Origin: Otatea glauca
Lineage: Eukaryota > Streptophyta > Magnoliopsida > Poales > Poaceae
Reading direction: 5' to 3'
Assembly (NCBI GenBank): GCA_036346275.1
Contig: CM070728.1
Coordinates: forward strand, 20,918,723 to 20,982,722
Length of the DNA stretch: 64,000 nt
Under the pieces are notes generated by a model. The model was not told the origin of the DNA. It was given only the letters and a program-made list of their open reading frames with translations, and did no database searches. This document shows, piece after piece, positions 22,620 through 33,425 of this stretch. The translations under genes and the position numbers were made by a program. Numbering within the stretch: the first letter of the stretch is position 1; every line of letters starts with the position of its first letter.

Positions 22620-24231
22620 ACGAAAAATGCATGATATATAAGCTTGTATGACCATGTGCTTGTTTGCATGCGATCAACAATCTTAACTCACGATGTTTGC
22701 TAAAATGCATGATATATGCCTTTCGTTGTGAGGCTTACTAGCTGTACCATACTACCATACAAGTGACCAAGTGAGTAAGTGACATGGTATTTTGAGTTTT
22801 GAAGACATCTTGACAATCGACATATGAATCCCACATGAGTACATGCATTGTTAGTTCTTACTAGACTATATCCCACATGAATACATGTCTAAATAAGCAA
22901 AAAAATACAATTGCACTTAAAATCCAACAAATCAATTTGTTCATACCGATTTTTTGGAAGCCCGAGATTTCGCCTTTCAAGCCGAGATTTCGCCTTTTAG
23001 TTCAAATCTCGCCCTAGAGGCCGAGATTTACCTTGGAGGCTAGGGCTGGCGGACTTGGCGGAGATTGGCCGGACGGAGAGGAGCAAGGTGGAGAAGGGTT
23101 ACTGCAGGGGAAAGTGAAATTCGAGAGCCTCTCGGTGGAATGAGCTGTGAATGAACTTCAATGATTGACGATGTATTAAAACCAGTGAGTTGTCAATGTA
23201 TAAAATGAGTTATTTCTCATCTCTAGAACACATAAGCACACATATCTCGGTGGTAAGGCTTAACTCCATGAAACAAGAGGTCACGAGTTGAATCTTGAGC
23301 GACATTTCTTTGCTACTTTTTTCCATAGTTTGAGCATGTAAAAATTCCCAAATTGTTTTTACATAGTTCAAATGCATCAATGATGCTGTCATAAAATTTT
23401 GAGAAGATGATCAAACATAAAATAATCACAGAAAACATGAAAGTGTTACTTCATAATAGTTTTTTTCCAATAGTTTCAACAATGTAAAAATTACAAAAAA
23501 ATTGGTACATATTTGGAAAGCATCAATGATCTTGTGATAAAGTTTTGAGGTCATGATCAATCACAAAAAATTACCAAAAAAATGTGAATATAGTACATCA
23601 CTGTTTTCGAAATGTACACCACGTCCTTGTACCACATAAAATTTTTATTGACTCATCAAAACTGGTTGAAATTTTTTTAAACTTTTACAACAGAGTTATG
23701 AGAGAATTTTTAAGCTCCCATAAAAATTTTAGGTAATTATCAGACATGAATAAATTTATAAAATTCTAGCACTATCACTGCCTCATTTATCCTATTTCTG
23801 ATTTTTATTTTTAAAACATAACAAATGATGTTAAAATATTTTCATAAATTTTATGTATTATCCTACATATATTATTATACTCCCATAAATTTTTCATAGC
23901 ATGAAAATGCATTCTAAAATTTTTAAAATTCAAACAGTGTTTCTGCCGAAATGCCAAAAAGTCTAAAAAATCAACTTTTTCGAAATATTATCATTGAAGA
24001 TCACTTCCTGAGAACTTATTGATATAATTCCGGTCAGATCCAGCCAAGAAAAAATCAAATTCCGGTTTAAAATTCCGAAATCTCGGTGGTTTTTAGAAAT
24101 CTCATGAAAAAATTAAAATTCAAATTTCTGTAGCAATTTCAATTTTTTTCAGAATTTTCCATCCGCCGGTCTTTTCAAACTCATTGGGTCCGAAATCCGA
24201 GATTTCTTGAAATTCGCCGGTTTTTAACCTG
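22620..24231. other. hAT copy 2, non-coding 5' and subterminal region
   Basis: Near-identical to 5881-7495 of copy 1. Differences are mostly A/T homopolymer lengths and changes at CG or CTG/CAG sites. No additional gene is seen. Confidence 0.6.
23241..23297 (+). repeat. tRNA-derived SINE-like head, second copy
   Basis: Same block as 6497-6560 (CTCGGTGGTAAGGC, then GAGGTCACGAGTTGAATC), with one base lost in the B-box-like part. Confidence 0.35.
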
Positions 24232-24369
24232 GTCACCACACGAATGGAGTAGGGACATTCGGCCGAACCGATTATACACCTTGGGCTCTCGAGTCTAACC
24301 ATTCGAGGAGTGAGGAGCAGCGGTCCCTTAGACTTACAAATCTACTTGCCGGTGCTCGAAACGCCGACA
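24232..24369 (+). mobile_element. Duplicated right end of the unclassified LTR
   Basis: Begins with the hAT duplication octamer GTCACCAC and ends CGAAACGCCGACA, matching 7496-7634. Only the part of the LTR right of the hAT insertion is present. Confidence 0.8.
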
Positions 24370-24634
24370 CATACATACATACATACATACATACATACAT
24401 ACATACATACATACATACATACATACATACATACATACATACATACATACATACATACATACATACATACATACATACATACATACATACATACATACAT
24501 ACATACATACATACATACATACATACATACATACATACATACATACATACACACACACATACACACACACACACACACACACATACATATATATACACAC
24601 ATATACATAGATAGATAGATAGATACATACACAC

Positions 24635-24711
<77 letters not shown>
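24370..24711. repeat. Compound microsatellite: (CATA)n, (CA)n, (GATA)n, (AT)n
   Basis: CATA units to about 24552, then CA and CATA mixtures, a short GATA run near 24610 and about 35 AT units to 24711. This is the right edge of the segmental copy; sequence beyond it does not match the sequence after 7784. Confidence 0.95.
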
Positions 24712-24712
<1 letters not shown>

Positions 24713-27252
24713 CTAGCAACTTTAGGTTAAACGATGATATGGTTCCTTCTATAGATTATCTATTCTTGTTTTACGAATTCAAAAGGCTAAAATTATTTGG
24801 ATTACTATTAAGTTATTTAACTACCACATGGTATATCATAGATATACTCAATAGTTCACCCTAAATATTTTTGCATATCTAGGTACTTTACTGTCTTTTA
24901 AACACACAGGAGTTGATTAGATGTGATTTGAATCTTATTTACATAAGTTATATATATTTAAATAAGCATCACATTGAAACCATCCTATTTTAGAAAAAGA
25001 TCTAAAACAAGTTAAATTTTAAATATTTTTACATATTTGAATTACTGAGGACCTAAGGATTCTAACAAAATTTGTTTCACTCAATTCAGAGCTCATTTGC
25101 AAAACTTTTTTGCATATAGCATATTTTTAACCTTTGCTTTAAATTTAATTTTATTTTTTTCACAGTGTTCATTTTCAAAATGTTTTTGCATTTAGAAACT
25201 ACATGATTTTAGATGAATATACAAATTTGTTTCATTTACTTTGGATAGAAAATGCAAAAGTTATAGTTGTTTGAACATTTTCGGTTTTGAAGAAAATCAC
25301 TTGAAAAATAGAAAATGCTCTTTCGTAACACCAAAAGCATATTTTCCTGGTTTGCGCGGGCTGGATTTGAACCCTGACTTGACCACCGACATACAGGGCC
25401 CGCTGGTCAGTCTCTTTGCGTGACCGTCTTGAAGCTAGCCGCAGCGACTGACAATGTGACCCCGCACGTCAGTGACCGCGATCTCACGCGAGAGGGATGT
25501 GAGTTTGTGTGGCTGACCGGCCGGTCTCGCCTGGCAGTGAAACAAAATAGGAGGTTTTGGTCCTGAGCTCGCCGGCGGCGGCCTGTTGCCGGAGACGGTG
25601 GAAAGGTGGCACGGTGAGCTTCAGTGACTTATTGTGCACCTAGGGGATCAGTTTCTATGGCTCGAAAAAAGCCGGAGCATAGCTCCCATCGGAGACACGT
25701 GTCGGTGCCATGGCCGAGTTATGGGAGAGCTATCAAACCGACGTATTTTCACCAATTAAGCATTAGTAGGTTGCCTGGGGTCCCATTTTATCTATTGATG
25801 CGATCTATGACTGGTCGGAGAGGTCTACCAATGTTCGCCAGCACGGAGGAAGAAGACAGCGTAGTGCGGTGGGCTACAAGTGATGGGGCTAAAATGAAGA
25901 CCGGTCAGGGCTCAAGGGTTCATTAGAAGGTTCTGGGTTCAACCAATTGAAAAAGTTCTCACCGGATCGCCTTGTTAGAGCTTTTTCCCCTTTCTCGGGT
26001 TTTGCCAGCACAAAAGAAGAAGAACGGCGCAACTGAGTGAATGGGATCGGTTTTGCTCAGTAGGGAGTTGTGTGTGTGTGTGTGGGGGGGGGGGGTGCTA
26101 GAGAGCTGTGAGTGGCTTAAATAGGCAAGCTATGGAAAGGGGAAGCAAGGTTTGCAGTTTTGGTTGGAGTGTGAATGGTATTGAAGCTTGCGGTGGTCTT
26201 CTATTCTCTCTCGCTAGAGGATGATCGCAGCACAGGCTTGCAGGGTATGGGTCACTTGGGCCTTGGCAGAGAGGTGCTAGGTTTGGCAGACTTGGCGCCA
26301 TGCCATTGCTTGCCGTGGCAGAAAAAAACAGCGGGGTTCTGTGCCGTGGTAGCGTCGAGGCAACTGAGCTGCGAGAGAGAGAGAGAAGGGGGGGTAGAGG
26401 AAGAACTAAGCCGCTACCAGGTGGGGCCTTCTATAGGGCGACACTCACTGTTTCATTGAAAAGAGGTGAAGCCGCCTCATCTATTCAGGATTAGTGATGA
26501 TGTAGAGCTTTAAATGAGGGTCACACCTGGTCAGATAATTTTTAAAATTTTTATCAGTGACCCTAGGATAATTTTTAATATCCTGTAAAAAATTTCAGGT
26601 CAAAATAATACGTACAAAATTTATAACAATTCTGACAAGTCACTGTGCTCAAATTTCTATTTTCTGTTTTTAATTTATTTGACTGTGGATAATTTCTCAA
26701 AATTTTTTGAAACTTTTTACATACATTCATTATCACTATATTATTATTATTTTAAAATTTAAAATGAATATATTTTGTATTTAATTTATAAAAATTCTGA
26801 TATTGCATCATTTAGATTTTTACCCTTTCTATTTTTAATTTTTTAAATGCATCAAACTTGATTATTTATTTTTTATATTTTTTACTTGTGATTAGTATAT
26901 CCGTTTAGAGGATTATGTAAAATTTTAATCTCAATATAATGTCATATTATTTTTATTTAATTATGACAATATTACTATTAGTAGTCAAATTTCATTAAAT
27001 TACCTTTCTTTTCATAATTAATTATATTCACATGACTTTTTAAATTCATATATGGAGTTCTGGAGTTATTTTAAGATTAAGCAGATTTTTTTAATATTTT
27101 ATTCTTATCATATCTATTGCTTAAAACCATATTAAATGGATTTTCCTTTTTGGGCAAAAATCAAGAAAAGCCAACAAAATCTAAAAAATGCATAATTAAA
27201 ATTTAAAATTAATTATTTTATTTTATTTTATTTAAAATTTTGTGATGTTACA
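24712..27252 (-). mobile_element. Partial Tekay-like Ty3/gypsy LTR A
   Basis: On the minus strand the LTR starts TGTAACATCACAAAATTTTA at 27252. The layout is AT-rich (27252-26510), GC-rich promoter block (26500-25380), then AT-rich to the microsatellite. It matches the chromovirus LTR at 49215-54179 in the same orientation, for example in AGAAACTACA...ATTT and GTTTGAA-ATTTT-GG blocks near 25195-25290 and 52250-52340. Its 3' half is missing; the expected full length is about 5 kb. Open frames here are LTR sequence. Confidence 0.68.
26116..26123 (-). promoter_or_regulatory. TATA-like box of LTR A
   Basis: Minus-strand CCTATTTAAGCC inside the GC-rich block, about 1.1 kb from the LTR start. This is close to the TATA position in the LARD LTR (about 1.2 kb from its start). 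Confidence 0.4.
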
Positions 27253-27482
27253 ACTAGTTTAGGAAAAACTAGTACACAGTAGAAATGATATTACAACATA
27301 TCTATCGTATTAATTAATTATTCCAATTTACAAAATGAGTGACACACAGGACAAATAATAATAAAGCAGCGAAATAATGTAAATAGTAGTAAAGCCCAAT
27401 AGATTTGCCACAGGCAATTGACTGGAAAGTAGCGAAAATAATATAAATAGTAGTAAACTCCTCTGAATCAACAGATTAAGGG

Positions 27483-27500
27483 TGAGTACAAAAGTACTCA
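27483..27500. repeat. Conserved LTR palindrome (LTR B)
   Basis: TGAGTAC-AAAA-GTACTCA in an otherwise strongly diverged, old LTR fragment, about 230 bp from its end. The arms are unchanged although the loop and flanks differ. Confidence 0.75.
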
Positions 27501-29069
27501 GCAAGATACACAAGGGAACATAGTATTAATGTAAAGGATACAAAGGAATGTTATATGGTTGAGTTTAGGGTAAAGTAGTAATTTCTTCCCAATATTTTAA
27601 TTATTTTTCGAAGGCATATTTTTAAGAAAGATGTTCTTTTTAACAAATTTTAGCATAGGAATCCCTCCTGGAGTTAACCCAACTTTTCCCTATCAATGGA
27701 ATCACTCCAATAATGGAATCACTCCATCCAAAACCATCTTTTTAAAGTTATTTATGAAAACATTAAAATCTAATCCGTGAAAGGCTTGCTTGGCATGCCC
27801 ATGACTGCTGGCGCGGCTAATCGATTAGTTTTACACTTTACAGAGGTTGTACAACTTTACACACAAGACATGATTATTTCCTTTTGCCTAAATACACATT
27901 TCCTTTGGTGTGTTGGCTGAGAAAATCATAACAAGGCCCCAATAAAACTCTATCCACGTAGTCATGCTCGCTAAGGTTTCACCACTGGTAGGGTTAAACC
28001 GCCCAGTCCAGAAGCCTCCTCTTACGCAAGTGGCAGCCTTACACCCACCCCACTTTCAACCTAATGGCATGACTGTCCATGAAATGTTTCAATACGGTTA
28101 GCCATGTTGTCCAATACCAGACTTATGATAGTACGGTAAGATTACATTTAGCGTAACACAGACCGATCATTAATTAACTAGGCGAGCTTTTCACAATCCT
28201 CGTGCCTCATGCACTCAAACCGCAATAATTTAAATTCAAAATATAATTTAAAAATTGGGATCATATTCAAGGGTGTGTAAGTTGCCTTGATCGTAGAATA
28301 GATACTCAGAATCGTCGACTGCGAACTCTTTCGGCTCTCCGAAATCTATACGTGAAAAATATTTAAATTCAAATAAAATTAAAATAAATTCAAATAAAAA
28401 ATCAAACCAACATAAAAGTGAAATTTATAATTTTATACAAATTTAGAAAGTAAAACGGGGCTAAACGGAGTTCGAATGGGCGAAAACAGGCTTTCGGAAG
28501 TTTGAAAACAAGAAAAAGAAAAGAAAAAGGATTTTTTTTTCTTCTGAATGTTGGACTTATTTTCCAAAGGAGAATCTGAATTATTGCGCATGCTGATGTC
28601 AGCGGCAAAAATTCGGATTTTGATTTATTTTTAAAAATAAAACTGTATATGACGCCATGATGACGTCATAAATAGTTTTTTGGAAAAGAAAATATATTTT
28701 TACTATTTATTTATTATTTTTTTCTGATGCGTGGGTCCGGGGAATAGTGGTGGACGGAGTCCCAGGTGGCCGGGTGCACTGTGCACCGATGCACGCTGGC
28801 GCCTAAGCGGCTTAGGCAGGCAGAGGCGTGATCGGGAGCTAGGCGGCGTGGCGCGGCTGGTTTGATAAGTGGCGGCGGCGCAGACGGGAGCGACGCTTGT
28901 GTGCGAAGCCAATGGCAGGGCTGGAGGAGCCCGGACGGTGGCGGTTGGCTGGAAAAATGGGCAGGAGCCAGGAGAACAATACCTTGCGAAATCCGGTGAA
29001 ATGGATGCGAATTAGCTCTTGGGAAGTGGCTTAATGCGTTGCTTGCGGAGAGAGGCACCCCGTGCTCCC

Positions 29070-29076
29070 ATTTATA
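29070..29076 (-). promoter_or_regulatory. TATA box of LTR B
   Basis: Minus-strand CCTATAAATGGG in the GC-rich block, a strong TATA consensus, in the same relative place as in the other long LTRs. Confidence 0.5.
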
Positions 29077-29610
29077 GGGCGAGAGGAGGACCGAGGAGCG
29101 GGAAATGGGAGGCGGTTTTCATGGCGTTCAAAAGGAAAGGGACGCGATTTTTGCTCGGATTTTGGGGGATGAAGGCCATGAATGGAAAGAGGAGGTGCGG
29201 GGGATGAAGCTTCCTTTTTTCGGTTTTTAATGGAGGACAGAGAACCGAGCTCCCTTTGGAAAGGCTGGAGGTTGAAGAAACATGACAGGTGGGGTCCAGT
29301 CCTACCTGTCATTTTCGGATTTAATTGAGCGGAGAGATAAATGAGTTTGGTAAAAATAGTAAAAAGGCTCAAACAATCCTGTAAAAATTCTCTAAACTAC
29401 TATAGAATATTTGGAACCTAATAAAATTGCTTTAGAATTTTTTGGGATTTTATTTTTTCTGCAGTAATTCTTTTTATAAAACTGAAAATTGCAAAAAGAT
29501 TTTATAAAATCGAGAAAATCAGCGAAATTACAAGAAAATTCTAAATAATAATTAAATAAAAAATATGCAATTTTTTTAGGGTGATGCATTGAACCGCGAA
29601 TATCATTCAG

Positions 29611-32204
29611 AAAAATTTCCAAAGTAATTGAACATCATTTCGAACCTCAGAAAAATCAAAAACAGAAAACACTTAATTGAGACAGTGACCTTGTCAGAAT
29701 TTTATAAAATCGTGAAAGTGTGATCATGGTTTGAAATTTTTATGGGAATATAATTATTTCCTTATAAATATAAAAAAATTTCAAATTTGTTTGACCATAT
29801 TTGACAGCTCAATTAAATCCAAGATCCTTATCGGCCCAGAATAGAGGATTCTAGTATTTTCTTTTGATTTCACTGCCACGTGGGATCCACCCCTTTCCTG
29901 GCCCACCTGGCAACACCTCACTGCTCTGGCTCAATGTCCCTAACTCCGAAGCCCGTGCCGTCTCTTCTCCATAGCTCGGTTGCCTTCTCCCTCTCTGTGC
30001 TCAGGTCAAACCGCGAGTTCCCGATCCATCCTGAGCTGCGCTGACCAAGCACTGACCACCGTATACGGCCAAGCATGTCCCATGTGCTGCCACGATGAGC
30101 TCTTCCATGCCCTGCACCAGCCATGACCACAGAAAACCCGCGCTATCCTGCCCGAAATTGCGGCGCCATGTTGTGGTCTCCTTTCCTAGCCTATTTAAGT
30201 TGGCCGAGCCGCTCTTTGCTCCTTGCACCTTACCATTCCCCCTTTGCCTTCCGGCCGATTTTCCCCAAGCCGCGAGTTCCATTGCCGTTGAACCCGAAGC
30301 TTGAGCCTAGAACCAATTCGGGCGCCCCAGTGAGTTGATCTTCAATTCCTTACGCTTGGAGCTTCCCTTAAACCCCTGAGCTCGATTTCCCTCTTGATTG
30401 CATCTCTCCTAGTCTATAGTGCTACCGCCGCTTGCTCCTTCTTTCCCACAGCCGATCACCATCACTAGCCCTACCCAAAACTCCTTCATCATGGTAAGCC
30501 GATAAAATGGGATCCCTAGAGCCCCTTGATTCTTAACCCCCTATTACTCGAGCTTAAGCATGCTTCGTTGGCTCCTCCTCCGTTTCGCCATTTCTGTCGC
30601 CTCCCGAGCTTGTTGCCAGCTTGTTTCGACGATCGCCTGGCCCCCACTGAGCCATTCCCTAGGATATCCGCACCTCCCTCTAGCTCTCTGAGTCACCAAC
30701 CAGCTGCTTTCGGCATCCCTTCGTCGTTGGCGAGCCTCCCCTGTCTATGGCTCACTGACCCGTGGGCCTAGGCTGTCAGCCTCCCTCTCTCTTTCTCCCT
30801 GAGCCGAGATGTTGTCGAGTGGACCCCAGTTATCAGTGCCTGTAGCGAATCCAAAACCTCCCAAGAAAATCCGAAAATAAAGAAATACATCTTCGCTTTA
30901 TAGATGACGTATTTTCTATTTTTAGTGATTTTTCATACCCGAGCCAATTCAAACGTTAATAACTTTTACATTTAAACTCCAAATTGAGTCAAATAAGTTT
31001 ATAAATTCATATAAATCATGATAATTTAGAATATGAAAAATATTTAATTTTGGATCTCTGTTCAGAATTTTTGAATTTAAAATTTGAATAAACCTAATAT
31101 GGTCACTATTTAAAATTGTTATACACTAACTCCTACAATTTTGAAATAAATTTCTAAAAATTTATGGGATAATAATTCCAAATCTGCAATTTTTTTTAAT
31201 TTGAGTATAATTTGAATTGAATTTGTAAATAGGTTGCTTTCCAATACATTACAAATTCAAATAGCTATAACTAGTGGAAATAAATTCAAAATTTAGTGAA
31301 ACCAAATTCTAAGCCATGTTAAAACTATATTATCCATGTTTATGCAAACGTATTTAATTTTTGACCTCTGCTTGGTAGTTTGGATTTAAAATTTGAATGA
31401 AATTTTGAATGAGAACTATTAGGAATTTGTACAAACTAACTTCAATTTTGATGAAACAAGTTTATAAAAATTCCAGAGACCATAAGTACTTCATTTATAT
31501 AAAAATAATTTTAATATAGACGAAGTTTGAACTGAACTTCAAATAGGGTTAGTAATCAATATGTGTATTGTTCAAATAGGAATGACTTGTGCAAAAAAAA
31601 AAATCAAAAATTGAGAAACTAGTACCTAAATTTTTTTTATCACTAGAACCTTCTATTTTAACTCATATTTTAATTTGGTGTTATTTGTTTCATAAGCTTC
31701 TTATTGCTGCTTTACATTAATCACGTGTAGATATCGACGTTCCCGAACCTGCCACTGTCGACCTCGACTCCGCTCCTAAATTCACTGAGCAAGGAAAGCA
31801 CCCCCTTTTACCATTTTGATCCCATTATTTCACTTAATTTATGTTGTTTTTATCAAATCTATGTATGCATACGTTAATTTTAGCAAAATGAGCCATATTG
31901 TGGTTTTGGTAGAAGTATCCCTTATTTTATGGTACTTCCTTAATAAGTATTGACATAACAACCTTGATAATTGTGGGATAATGTTATACAATACATAATG
32001 TCAACTTAGGTATATGCGACTATTTAATGATCATGCTTAGTCATGTTTAGAAAGGGATAATAGAAAGTCAATCACGTTGTTCTTTATAAATTAAAATGTT
32101 GGACATGATTAAAGGTTTTTGATATTTTGTTAAAAATAAAAATAAACTATGATTTAACGCGAGCGAGTATTGACAATAGTCGGATGTGCATGAGACTTGC
32201 ACGT
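29611..32204 (+). mobile_element. Tekay-like LTR C, first part (interrupted by the LARD)
   Basis: Plus-strand LTR with the same order of blocks as the LARD LTR: GTCAGAATTT-ATAAAAT and GAAATTTTTATGGGA near 29690-29750 (LARD 32690-32740), a GC-rich promoter block 29860-30850, then AT-rich DNA, then CACTGAGCAAGGAAAGCACC near 31780 (LARD 36015). It stops at 32204 and continues at 48393 after the LARD. Its start is lost near 29.6 kb. Frames in the GC-rich block (30526-30771 and similar) are not recognisable proteins. Confidence 0.68.
30191..30199 (+). promoter_or_regulatory. TATA-like box of LTR C
   Basis: CTATTTAAG in the GC-rich block, mirroring the CTATTTAAG of LTR A. Confidence 0.4.
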
Positions 32205-33419
32205 TGTAACATCCCGAAAAATAAAATAATATAAAAATAAATATTTTAAATTTGAAAATATTTATTTATGAGCTTTATTGGATTTATTGGATCTTATCTG
32301 AATTTCCTTGGATTTATGCTTTGTATGAAAAATCCAACAAATGAAATTAAAGAATGGAAATGGTAAAAAGGTAAAATGGTAAGAAGATAAAAGGTAAAAG
32401 TAAAATCTTGAAAAGTATATATATTTAAAAACATTTTAACTGGTACATGAATTTTTAATGCATAGCATAGTGAATAAAAAGTTGAAAAGACATCCTTTTG
32501 ACCTCCAAATAGTGCAAGGACAGATTTATTATAAAATTTTCGAAAATCATCTACACCTGGAAAATTTACCATGATTCCCAAAATACAGTATTTACCGCTG
32601 GTAAAAGTTGTAGAAATTTATCATGTCATCTAAGCCGTTCAAAAATTCAAAACTGAGGCATTGGAAATCTGTAAATCAGCATGTCAGAATTTATATAAAA
32701 TAAATATATAATATTTTAACTTGAAATTTTTATGGGAGAATAAATATTTTCAGTAGAACTCTTATAAAAAGTTTTAAAAATAATTAATGCCATTTGGACC
32801 TTTAATTAAATCGAAATCCGAAATCAAAATTCGAGCGATTACACGTGTCGAATTTGTATAATTTAACCATGCGGTATTTGGGTCTCAAATTTTACTGAAG
32901 GTTAGAAACTACCAGTAGAGATCGGTCAAAAGTTTCACAAAATCACACACTGATTTGATAGCGTTTTGAATGCTCACATGGAGCTGTCTTGCCCAAGCTT
33001 ATCCTCGACCGATTTCTCTCACCGACATGTGGGGCCAACTTTATCCCGTAACGGTTCGCTCAAAGCAACGGAGAAACCCTGTAGTCGCTGACCAGTGGTC
33101 CCGACCCCACTTGCCGATTGCTCCTTCCTTTTCTTCTCTTTTCTCCCATTTGCTCGCCTCTGCTTTGTTCCATTCCTCTCGCCGAGACAAAGCCGAAGGC
33201 GTCCCGATTCTTCTCGGCCGCGCACTGCCGCCCGATTCGATGCATCGCGCGCCTTCCTGCTTGACCCCGCCACGTTCATCCTCGAGACTTGTGCGCCATA
33301 CCTTGACCACCGCGTCCATTCCTTGCCGGCAAAGGCGTGCTCCACTTCATTCGCAAGCGCCAAAAACACCGCGACTTCACTCATCCGTTCAAACACTGGT
33401 GCCACCGACTCCCTTCGGC

Positions 33420-33425
33420 TATAAG
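33420..33425 (+). promoter_or_regulatory. LARD 5' LTR TATA-like box
   Basis: GGCTATAAGTACC at the 3' side of the GC-rich block. It is unchanged in the 3' LTR (44200), although flanking GC-rich DNA differs between the LTRs. Probable start region of the transcript. Confidence 0.5.

Larger units (their letters stand above)
20467..24231 (-). mobile_element. hAT DNA transposon, copy 2, truncated inside the transposase
   Basis: Matches copy 1 from 3726 to 7495 in the same order and orientation, with many 1-3 base differences. It ends TTTTTAACCTG followed by GTCACCAC and the same LTR end and CATA tract as copy 1. It is therefore a segmental copy, not a separate hAT insertion. The part equal to 1717-3725 (left end and transposase C terminus) is missing; the sequence starts exactly at the CACTA right terminus. 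Confidence 0.85.
27253..29610 (-). mobile_element. Partial Tekay-like Ty3/gypsy LTR B
   Basis: Minus-strand homologue of the LARD LTR 3' half. 28250-28290 matches LARD 36015-36050 (GCAAGGCAA...CCCTT...GATCCC), 27830-27920 matches 36810-36930 (AAAGGAA-TGTGTT and TAATCGATTAG), and 27483-27500 is the conserved TGAGTAC/GTACTCA palindrome. The GC-rich promoter block is at 28720-29310. The normal end GGGGTCTCACA is absent at 27253, where LTR A begins, and the upstream start is lost near 29.6 kb. It is old and partial. Confidence 0.6.

Noticed and set aside
20467..24369. Second hAT as an independent insertion
   Set aside because: It is followed by the same GTCACCAC, the same LTR remainder and the same CATA tract as the first copy, so it is a segmental copy.
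28703..29372. Pro/Ser-rich frames in LTR B, and similar ones in LTR C (29918-30771)
   Set aside because: They sit in the GC-rich promoter block of decayed LTRs, are open on both strands and show low complexity.
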